NCBI GenBank assembly: GCA_023398575.1
Contig: JAEWSC010000051.1
Span: 43,578 to 107,577 of the forward strand
DNA: 64,000 nt
From: Bacillota bacterium
GTDB taxonomy: Bacteria > Bacillota > Clostridia > Christensenellales > Aristaeellaceae
Reading direction: 5' to 3'
In this document: positions 58,642 to 64,000 of the stretch, one piece after another
Numbering within the stretch: position 1 is the stretch's first letter
Layout: the number at the start of each line of letters is the position of its first letter
The notes under the pieces: model-generated
Database searches by the model: none
What the model saw: only the letters and a program-made list of their open reading frames with translations
Told to the model about the DNA's origin: nothing
Position numbers and translations under genes: made by a program

Positions 58642-59193
58642 ATGGATGACGAACGGAACCTCTCCCCCCAGCAAGGCGAGGCCGCGCCCCCCAAGCGGGA
58701 AATGGATGCGGCGTACTTTGAAGAGCTGTATCAGAAATACGCCACAGATGTGCTTCGGGTCAGCTACTTTTATCTGGGGGACAGGCAAAGGGCCGAGGAT
58801 GTGTGCCAGGATGTTTTTGTCCGGCTGATCACCAACGCCCCCATTATCACCGAAGGCCGGGAAAAGGCATGGCTGTTAAAGGTCGCATTGAACCGTTGCC
58901 GTGATTTGTGGCGCGCCGCCTGGGTTCGTCGCGTGGTTTTGGGTACGCCGGCGTTTGAATTGATTCCTGCGCCTGATGAAATTGGTAAGTTTACCGACAG
59001 AGCGGAAGTAATGGAAGCTATCCACCAGCTGCCCGCCAGTTTTAAAGAGGTCATTTTGCTCCACTACTACCAAGGCTTTGGCATATCGGAGATTGCGCAG
59101 ATGATGGATCTGCCGGAGGGAACAATCTCCAGCCGCCTATCCCGCGGTAGAAAAAAATTGGAGAGTATCATGAAAGGAGGCGATGCCCGGTGA
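58642..59193 (+). CDS. ECF-type RNA polymerase sigma factor, second in the window
   Basis: This sigma-70-family factor has 183 residues. Region 2 is ELYQKYATDVLRVSYFYLGD and RAEDVCQDVFVRL, and region 4 is HQLPASFKEVILLHYYQGFG with ISEIAQMMDLPEGTISSRLSRGRKKL. The N-terminus (DDERNLSPQQGEAAPPKRE) is long and charged. The ATG is at 58642; GAAAGGCG lies rather far upstream, so initiation may be weak. The stop overlaps the start of the next gene by four bases (GTGA), the coupling usual for a sigma and its regulator. Confidence 0.92.
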   Translation: MDDERNLSPQQGEAAPPKREMDAAYFEELYQKYATDVLRVSYFYLGDRQRAEDVCQDVFVRLITNAPIITEGREKAWLLKVALNRCRDLWRAAWVRRVVLGTPAFELIPAPDEIGKFTDRAEVMEAIHQLPASFKEVILLHYYQGFGISEIAQMMDLPEGTISSRLSRGRKKLESIMKGGDAR

Positions 59194-60152
59194 AACGCTT
59201 GCAGCAGCTAAACCAAATTGCGCAGGAAGCATTGGGTGGCTTGAATGCCGGGCAAGAGCTACGGCTTAGAATACTAAAGACAGCCAGAACGCAAGAGCGT
59301 CCGGCAGCAAGAGGCCTCCTTCGGCCAATGCCTATGGTGGCTATGGCTGCAGCGCTGGTCGTACTGCTAGCAGCGGGCTCTTTGCTTGCTCCCGGTGCAC
59401 TTAACCCAGCTACCAGCCAAAACGACGGCAACGATGTGTTTGATAGTCTTCCTTCCGGACAGGCAACGGCCTTGCCTTTTGTCGCCAGAGCCTTATTGGA
59501 TGTACCGCCCGGAAGCATTACTCTAAATGCCGGCAGCAATCCCGAATACCGCAGTATCTGGGCCAACGGCAACGGCGGAAACTTCCCCCTGATTGGGATC
59601 AGCGGCAGATACTACCGCATGATGCGCAATCCGTCCAGTATGCCTCAAAACCTGCTGGAAAGCAGCATCGGTCAGATCTCTGAATACACCGAGGAGCCCG
59701 CACTTGCTGATCCGAATCAAATTATCAGCAATGTCGTCGGCCAAGGCGAAACGGTATACGCCGTCAGCGGTATGGGCGACGCCTTGGTAGCTGCCAATGT
59801 AAACGGCGAAATGCGGGCGTTCCAGCGCGTATCCTTTGCCAATAACGCCATTGTGGGCGGTGAGTCACTGGGCGACACGCTGGGCATTGGCGGAAAAGTA
59901 ATCGGCATGGAACTTACAGATGTTGGCACCATCAGCGATGAAGCCACCGCATCCTATCTGGCAGATATTCTGATGAACAGCGCTTCTTTTGAAAACACTG
60001 CCGGAAGCCAGAGCGGAAAGCGTTCCCTTTTAATTCAGCTATCCAATGGATTAGTCGTTCAGATGTTTGTTAAGAACGACACCCTTTCTGCCTGCGGTTC
60101 CTGGTCATGCCCTGAATTTTTTGAGGCATTCAGTACTGCAGCAACAAATTGA
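59190..60152 (+). CDS. Membrane-anchored partner of the second ECF sigma factor
   Basis: The protein has 320 residues: a cytoplasmic N-terminus of about 45 residues (KRLQQLNQIAQEALGGLNAG...), one membrane span (about 47-69, VAMAAALVVLLAAGSLL) and an outside domain. The outside domain holds a conserved-looking core, GGNFPLIGISGRYYRMM, and a Cys pair (CGSWSC) near the end. It starts at GTG 59190, inside the sigma stop codon, and is therefore made with it. An anti-sigma role is inferred from position and topology; no zinc-binding anti-sigma motif is visible. A terminator follows. Confidence 0.75.
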   Translation: MKRLQQLNQIAQEALGGLNAGQELRLRILKTARTQERPAARGLLRPMPMVAMAAALVVLLAAGSLLAPGALNPATSQNDGNDVFDSLPSGQATALPFVARALLDVPPGSITLNAGSNPEYRSIWANGNGGNFPLIGISGRYYRMMRNPSSMPQNLLESSIGQISEYTEEPALADPNQIISNVVGQGETVYAVSGMGDALVAANVNGEMRAFQRVSFANNAIVGGESLGDTLGIGGKVIGMELTDVGTISDEATASYLADILMNSASFENTAGSQSGKRSLLIQLSNGLVVQMFVKNDTLSACGSWSCPEFFEAFSTAATN

Positions 60153-60167
60153 TGGCTTATGACACTT

Positions 60168-60200
60168 AAAAACCGGTCCCATAACGGGGCCGGTTTTTAG
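60168..60200 (+). terminator. Terminator of the second ECF sigma operon
   Basis: AAAAACCGG and CCGGTTTTT enclose the inner pair CCC/GGGG in a short-loop hairpin, 15 bp after the stop. It also serves the convergent coat gene. Confidence 0.85.
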
Positions 60201-60238
60201 TTTGCGAAAAACCATTATCGCGCAGTATTCAATCAGCA

Positions 60239-60490
60239 TCACTGCTGTGCGTTGGAAAACTTCTGCCGCACCTGGTCAATCTTCTGCTGTTCTACTGGTT
60301 GAGAGGGATACCAACCTTTTGATGCCATCTTTTGATAAATGCCGCCTTGCATACTCAAATTATCGCGCAGCGCAGTATTGAAGGTGGTATTCACGTTGGC
60401 GGTGTTGGATTCCACAGCGCCATGCATGTACAGGTCGCAAACGCCTTTGGTGGTCAGCAGTATGTTCTCCATGATGTTCCTGTCGTTCAT
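60239..60490 (-). CDS. CotF-type spore coat protein
   Basis: This 83-residue protein belongs to the small spore coat CotF group: NIMENILLTTKGVCDLYMHG, a central FNTALRDNLSMQGGIYQKMASKGWY and a C-terminal QQKIDQVRQKF. CotF-type proteins are outer coat components made in the mother cell. AAGGAGGGGTG precedes the ATG. It lies 13 bp downstream of a second small coat-type gene and is co-transcribed with it. Many Clostridia carry such pairs. Confidence 0.85.
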   Translation of the reverse strand: MNDRNIMENILLTTKGVCDLYMHGAVESNTANVNTTFNTALRDNLSMQGGIYQKMASKGWYPSQPVEQQKIDQVRQKFSNAQQ

Positions 60491-60503
60491 CCTTCACCCC
60501 TCC

Positions 60504-60677
60504 TTACACCAGTTGATACAACTGGTTAAAAATCTGTTTGTGCTTATCCATTAGCTGCTGTACAAAAGCCTTCAAATCTGGATCCTGCAAACCCTGCATA
60601 GCTTGCTGACACTGCGTTTTGAGGAACTTCTCATGATTTAGCGCATCCTCAATATAAAGCAATTCCTTGGGACTCAT
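60504..60677 (-). CDS. Small coat-type protein, partner of the CotF-type gene
   Basis: This 57-residue helical protein starts MSPKELLYIEDALNHEKFLK and continues QCQQAMQGLQDPDLKAFVQQLMDKHKQIFNQLY. It matches the short companions commonly found upstream of CotF-type genes in Clostridia. GGAGGTG lies seven bases before the ATG at 60677; the frame opens three codons earlier. It has no membrane span. Mother-cell expression late in sporulation is expected by analogy but no sigma-E or sigma-K promoter was identified. Confidence 0.75.
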   Translation of the reverse strand: MSPKELLYIEDALNHEKFLKTQCQQAMQGLQDPDLKAFVQQLMDKHKQIFNQLYQLV

Positions 60678-60792
60678 TGCCTTCACCTCCGTGGCTAGTA
60701 TGAACCTGGCGAAAGTATACTATTCCAATTTCAGCCTGTTTACTCCACCCCAATTTGTGGGATTTCTATCGAAAAATTTGAGCCGTTCACTA

Positions 60793-60845
60793 TTGACAAT
60801 TCTTTATCATTGCGTTATAGTGTGTATGCACGTTATGCACACTAT
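60793..60845 (+). promoter_or_regulatory. Promoter and palindromic operator of the GntR-ABC operon
   Basis: TTGACA (60793-60798), 17 bases, TATAGT (60816-60821) form a strong sigma-A promoter. Overlapping the -10 is a perfect inverted repeat, ATAGTGTG (60817-60824) / CACACTAT (60838-60845). This fits a GntR-family operator through which the first gene represses its own operon. Confidence 0.8.
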
Positions 60846-60862
60846 GACGCCGGAGGTATATC

Positions 60863-61237
60863 GTGGATATATTGATCAGCAATGCCAGCAGTAAACCGAT
60901 CTACGAGCAGATCACCGACCAGATAAAAGGCCTTATTCTGGGCGGTGCGCTGTCTGCGGGCGATTCGCTGCCGAGCATGCGGTACCTGGCGAAGGAGCTG
61001 CGTATCAGTGTTATCACTACAAAGCGAGCGTACGCTGATTTAGAGCGGGATGGTTTCATCGTTACCGTTACCGGCAAGGGCACCTTTGTAGCGGATAAGA
61101 ACATGGATTTCTTACGCGAAGAAAAGCTTCGGCAAATTGATGGGCATCTGCAAGCCGCTATCGATCTGGCAAGGCAGGCAAGTATCCCATTAACGGACTT
61201 GATCCAAGCGCTGGAGGCGCTTCATGAAGGAGAATAA
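60863..61237 (+). CDS. GntR-family regulator, YtrA subfamily
   Basis: The protein has 124 residues: a GntR winged helix (PIYEQITDQIKGLILGGALSAGDSLPSMR, then LAKELRISVITTKRAYADLERDGF) and a short helical tail of about 50 residues typical of the YtrA subfamily, which has no ligand domain of the FadR or HutC type. YtrA repressors control ABC exporters and respond to cell-wall or antimicrobial stress. The start is GTG at 60863 with GGAGG seven bases upstream. The exporter genes follow at 2 bp and by overlap. The palindrome at 60817-60845 is its likely target. Confidence 0.93.
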   Translation: MDILISNASSKPIYEQITDQIKGLILGGALSAGDSLPSMRYLAKELRISVITTKRAYADLERDGFIVTVTGKGTFVADKNMDFLREEKLRQIDGHLQAAIDLARQASIPLTDLIQALEALHEGE

Positions 61238-61239
61238 GT

Positions 61240-62100
61240 ATGACCAATGCGATTGAGGTGCAAGGCCTTAGCAAAAATTACAAAGATTTTACCCTTGCAG
61301 ACATATCTCTTAACCTGCCCTGGGGACAGGTGATGGGATTTGTAGGCGAAAACGGAGCCGGCAAGACTACTACCATCAAAGCTATGCTGCAGGTGATTCG
61401 TCGGGACGCCGGCACCATACGGCTGCTAGGTCAGGAAATGAACGAAAGTAACCAGGCCGTCAAAGAGCAGATCGGCGTAGTGCTTTCTGAAAACCAGTTT
61501 CACGATTGCCTCACCCTGTCTGCCATTCGTAAGATCTTAAAGAGCATTTATACCACTTGGGATGATGCATTGTTTCATCAATACTGCAAGCAATTCTCCC
61601 TGCCGCTTGATAAAACATACAAGGATTTATCCACTGGTACCAAGCGGAAAGCCGCTATCGTGTCCGCTTTGTCCCATCATCCACGATTATTGATCTTGGA
61701 TGAACCAACCAGCGGCCTGGACCCAGTCGTACGGGAAGAAATGCTGGACCTCTTCCTAGATTTTATGCAGCAAGAGGACCACGCCATCCTCTTTTCCAGC
61801 CATATTACCGGGGATCTGGACAAAATTGCCGATAGCATCACCTTTTTGCACAAAGGGCAGATCATTTTTAGCCGCAGCCGCGAAGAGCTATCCGACAGCA
61901 TGGGACTAATCAAGTGTGGAGCCGCAGCGTTTGCAGGCATTGATAAAAGTCATATGCTCAGAATACGTAAAAGCGCTTTTGATATGGAGGCGCTGGTGGA
62001 TGACCGGCGCTATTATGCCACCAAATATTCTGACATCATGATCCAGCCTGCCACGACTGAAGAAATTATGCTCTTTTATGTTAGGGGGGAAAAGCCTTGA
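61240..62100 (+). CDS. ABC transporter ATP-binding protein, YtrB-like
   Basis: This 286-residue ABC ATPase has Walker A VGENGAGKTTTIKAML (about 34-49), signature LSTGTKRKAAIVSAL and Walker B LLILDEPTSGLDPVV with a later His in SSHITGDLDKI. The C-terminal 70 residues are the regulatory extension common in YtrB/BcrA-type exporters. With the membrane protein encoded next it should pump a hydrophobic compound out of the cell or flip a lipid. The ATG lies 2 bp after the regulator stop. Confidence 0.95.
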   Translation: MTNAIEVQGLSKNYKDFTLADISLNLPWGQVMGFVGENGAGKTTTIKAMLQVIRRDAGTIRLLGQEMNESNQAVKEQIGVVLSENQFHDCLTLSAIRKILKSIYTTWDDALFHQYCKQFSLPLDKTYKDLSTGTKRKAAIVSALSHHPRLLILDEPTSGLDPVVREEMLDLFLDFMQQEDHAILFSSHITGDLDKIADSITFLHKGQIIFSRSREELSDSMGLIKCGAAAFAGIDKSHMLRIRKSAFDMEALVDDRRYYATKYSDIMIQPATTEEIMLFYVRGEKP

Positions 62101-62729
62101 AGGGCCTCATCATCAAGGATCTGTTCATATTGAAAAAGACCGCGCGCGTATTCGTCGCACTGACAGGCCTATACCTGCTCATGGCAATTTTCTTGCACAC
62201 CGATTTCGGAGTACTCATCGCCTTTATCATGGGTATGTTAACCATCACGTCTTTTGCTTATGACGAACAAGCAAAATGGGATGCCTTTGCGCTTACCATG
62301 CCGGTAAGCAAGCGGGATATGGTTTTGTCAAAATACCTACTGGCGGTGTTTTTAGGCATTGCGGGCGGTTTGATGGGTATATTGCTGAGCGTGGCCGCGG
62401 CGATTGGTCAAGGCCCTGTGGATATCATGGCTATCCTGAAAAATACAGGAATCGCCATCTGTGCCACATATGTGTTCAGCAGCATTGCCCTGCCCCTGGT
62501 ATACAAACTTGGTTCCGAAAAATCCCGGCTGGTATTAATGTTGTGCTACGCCGCCCCTATTTTGCTTGGCACTATCATTATCAATATGCTAAGCGAAGCC
62601 AGCATCACCATGCCGCAGCTTTTATCCGCAGCTCATACAGCAGCTATCATTCTCCCCTTTTTCACCGTGATCGCTTTCGTGTTCTCTTACAGGTTGTCCC
62701 TTGTTATCTTTATCAAAAAGGATATCTAG
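62097..62729 (+). CDS. ABC-2 type membrane permease
   Basis: The protein has 210 residues and six spans (about 18-36, 40-55, 78-100, 116-135, 145-165 and 180-200). It has the ABC2_membrane_5 pattern MKGLIIKDLFILKKTARVFV at the N-terminus and FAYDEQAKWDAFALTMPVSKRDMVLSKY in the first cytoplasmic loop. It is the membrane half of the exporter, probably working as a dimer with the ATPase. The start is TTG at 62097, overlapping the ATPase stop (TTGA), with GGGGG upstream; no ATG gives a full first span. It ends the operon; a terminator follows. Confidence 0.88.
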   Translation: MKGLIIKDLFILKKTARVFVALTGLYLLMAIFLHTDFGVLIAFIMGMLTITSFAYDEQAKWDAFALTMPVSKRDMVLSKYLLAVFLGIAGGLMGILLSVAAAIGQGPVDIMAILKNTGIAICATYVFSSIALPLVYKLGSEKSRLVLMLCYAAPILLGTIIINMLSEASITMPQLLSAAHTAAIILPFFTVIAFVFSYRLSLVIFIKKDI

Positions 62730-62763
62730 CTAAGAGCACTGGGGCTGTCTCAAAGTTTCACAC

Positions 62764-62797
62764 AAAAATCACGTCCCGTAAGGGATGTGATTTTTTT
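62764..62797 (+). terminator. Terminator of the GntR-ABC operon
   Basis: AAAAATCACGTCCC and GGGATGTGATTTTTTT form a stem with a GTAA loop and a terminal T-run, 35 bp after the stop codon. The IS remnant begins just beyond it. Confidence 0.85.
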
Positions 62798-62814
62798 CTG
62801 CAGCGCAAACCATC

Positions 62815-63240
62815 ATGAATGAATCAAGGCATGCGGAGTATATATCGCATTAAGCAATCTGTATTGCCAATATATTGCCTGCAGCAGAATTTTGTCGATG
62901 ATTCTCATGCCTAGCGTTGCGAATCATCCACCCCAAATATGTCCCCTAAAGGTCATCAACGCACCGCTTCAACTGCCCTTTGTCATATATTGCGATGATC
63001 TGTTGATCCAGATTTCTCGTGTCCTAGGATATACACGTAGTGCCATTTCTCCCAGATCATTCCGATTCGTCTTGACGTTCCACCCGTTACGGATTTCCCG
63101 TTGCCATCTGGGCTATGCTTTTCATAACCCAGGCGCTCGGTCATCTGAGCCTCATGCATTCGTTTTAGTTCTCATTTATACGGAAATAAATTTATCCTCA
63201 AGGCAGAACGTATCCTTTTCAGTCGGACTAGCCCCGAGCT
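62815..63240 (-). pseudogene. Decayed IS256-family (Mutator-type) transposase remnant
   Basis: On the minus strand the sequence translates, with several frame changes and stops, into recognisable pieces of an IS256-type transposase. From the N-terminal side these are RMHEAQMTERLGYEKHSPDG, NVKTNRNDLGEMALRV, DQQIIAIYDKG and RIIDKILLQAIYWQYRLLNA. Their order matches a standard IS256 transposase (xxEMTEHLGYEKHSxxGN ... DLGEIxxxVPRDR ... DxQIIxxYxxG ... ITDKILPxVxxWQxRPL). At least three frameshifts or stops interrupt them. The C-terminal half with the catalytic DDE residues is missing; the homology stops about 20 bp from the ABC operon terminator. It is a dead, truncated element. Confidence 0.75.
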
Positions 63241-63374
63241 GAGGCGTTCCTGTCGAATAGTGAAAAATCTTGATTTTGTGCACAACTATGCAACATTTCA
63301 AAGAATAAACAACCTCTTGAAGGACCCCATATTCTGGATGCACCCAACCAGATTGGAACTAATGATACATGCGG

Positions 63375-63575
63375 TTATTCTATCATCAGCCGCAAATTAC
63401 CGGGTACTATTTGTACAAGTTGAATTACCCCTTCCCAAAGAGAATGGTCTGTCTTAACCAAGCAGCCAAACACAAAGCTCTCAGCCGTTCCACCTTCATA
63501 TGCTTTAGGTGCATCATTTATCTTTGTTGCAGAAAGCTCTACTATCTCCGGCTCTCCTTTCCCTCCTTGATTTGA
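63375..63575 (-). other. Open minus-strand frame without a recognisable start
   Basis: This frame of about 66 codons on the minus strand is uninterrupted and reads EPEIVELSATKINDAPKAYE and FVFGCLVKTDHSLWEGVIQL before its stop at 63375-63377. A GGAGGGAAAGGAG purine run lies at its upstream end, but there is no ATG, GTG or TTG in a sensible place. I do not recognise it. It may be a fragment of a gene broken by the neighbouring mobile elements, or chance. Confidence 0.25.
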
Positions 63576-63679
63576 TCATAGAACTCGGAGAAGCCCCCTA
63601 TTACACTCAGGAAAAGCCCTATTACGGAAAATGTAGAGGTACAATACATAGAGAACAACAAAGGGAAAGAAACAGAGAG

Positions 63680-63878
63680 CCTGTGTGGTACAATGAATCT
63701 GCGAATAGACATAGACCACAGAAAGGTTCTCTACACAGAAAGAATAACACAAAGCATGGGAACGTGACGGTGTCAGCAATACGATACAAGACAAGCAGGA
63801 AGATGGTAACAAAATGGCGGAGGCGTCGAGATGGCGCGGTCCACAGTCTGGAGAATACGAGCCGAAGGCCTAATCGGG
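63680..63878 (+). pseudogene. Start of an IS3/IS481-like transposase, interrupted
   Basis: In one plus-strand frame the sequence reads KHGNVTVSAIRYKTSRKM and then TKWRRRRDGAVHSLENTSRR. This is the N-terminal helix-turn-helix of transposases of the IS3/IS481 type, which have a DNA-binding segment followed by a YDGTxESLxxRSRRPH stretch. The region before it (from about 63709) may read in another frame (RKVLYTERITQSMG), indicating a frameshift near 63760. The homology stops at the Pro-Asn after RR (63875), where IS256-type end sequence begins. The rest of the gene, if present, lies outside the window or on the far side of that element. Confidence 0.55.
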
Positions 63879-64000
63879 AGTGTCGCAAAATCCGTGTAAA
63901 TGGAATACTTTCTGAAAGTTGGGAAAAAACTACTACCGCTTTTACTCCTGCGCAGGGTAGGGCAACGCTGGGGAGCGACCCGAGCGGTACAGGAGGTTTG
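63876..64000. mobile_element. Left end of an IS256-type insertion sequence running off the window
   Basis: Beginning at GGGAGTGTCGCAAAATCCGT (63876) the sequence resembles the terminal inverted repeat of IS256-family elements, which typically read GxxTGTCxCAAAATxxGTGTAAA. The remaining 120 bases run off the right edge and contain no complete gene. The position, directly inside the IS3/IS481-like transposase homology, suggests one element inserted into another. The opposite end and the transposase must lie beyond 64000, so this call depends on sequence not shown. Confidence 0.5.

Noticed and set aside
62741..62756. GGGGCTGTCTCAAAGT as the end of another insertion sequence
   Set aside because: It resembles the ends of some IS families, but there is no matching opposite end or transposase nearby, and it lies between the permease stop and its terminator.
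62892..63242. A 116-codon plus-strand open frame in the IS region
   Set aside because: It is the mirror of the decayed IS256-type transposase on the other strand, and its translation matches nothing recognisable.

Overview
The window is a chromosomal segment of a spore-forming member of the Clostridia (Bacillota). The evidence is spo0A, a SipL-type DUF3794/LysM protein, a YlbJ-like membrane protein, a small acid-soluble spore protein, two CotF-type coat proteins, and the Gram-positive gene pair remB-like/gyrB. Base composition looks moderate (near 50-55 % G+C by eye, not computed). Genes are densely packed, with good Shine-Dalgarno sites and many ATGA-type overlaps. No tRNA, rRNA or CRISPR array was seen. 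I cannot name the genus.

Layout. 1-4.3 kb (+): the 3' end of ruvB, queA with an unusual triplicated start region, a holin-like membrane protein, a kinase-fold phosphotransferase and a split ThrE-type exporter. 4.4-8.5 kb: a secreted four-repeat peptidoglycan-binding protein (-), then an unknown secreted protein and a YlbJ-like protein (+). 8.5-15.4 kb (+): secA, prfB with a programmed frameshift, a TIGR01906-type membrane protein with tsaD, and a small Xre regulator/membrane pair. 15.4-19.5 kb (-): AEC and EamA transporters and mnmG. 19.7-26.2 kb (+): a RemB-like protein, gyrB, gyrA and three tandem GNAT acetyltransferases. 26.2-31.1 kb (-): MATE exporter, gltX and glnS. 31.4-35.2 kb (+): secreted alkaline phosphatase, YibE/F-type protein and an AraC regulator. 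35.3-44.5 kb (-): an ECF sigma factor with its membrane partner, a glycosyltransferase, then a nucleoside kinase / exonuclease / flavoprotein / RpiR / surE series. 44.8-47.2 kb (+): an unknown linker-rich protein and galM. 47.3-58.4 kb (-): sipL and spo0A, a zinc-ribbon/TPR protein, an HD hydrolase, HEAT and TPR proteins, hslO, a methyltransferase, a SASP and a YesL-like protein. 58.6-62.7 kb: a second ECF sigma/membrane-partner pair (+), two coat proteins (-), and a GntR-controlled ABC exporter (+). The last 1.2 kb is a graveyard of insertion sequences.

The most unusual signals lie between the genes. (i) The ruvB-queA junction carries two extra partial copies of the queA start, with a dispersed repeat inserted in one. 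(ii) Two dispersed intergenic repeat families occur: family A near 0.5, 12.6 and 17.5 kb, and family B at 11.3, 29.3 and 52.7 kb. All family B copies end beside a perfect or near-perfect hairpin whose arm sequences differ from copy to copy. (iii) The prfB frameshift site reads CTT TAA C rather than the usual CTT TGA C. (iv) The right edge holds a decayed IS256-type transposase, and an IS3/IS481-like transposase start that is cut by what looks like the end of another IS256-type element.

No clear new multi-gene defence or metabolic system was found. The repeat families and the queA junction are the best candidates for undescribed biology.
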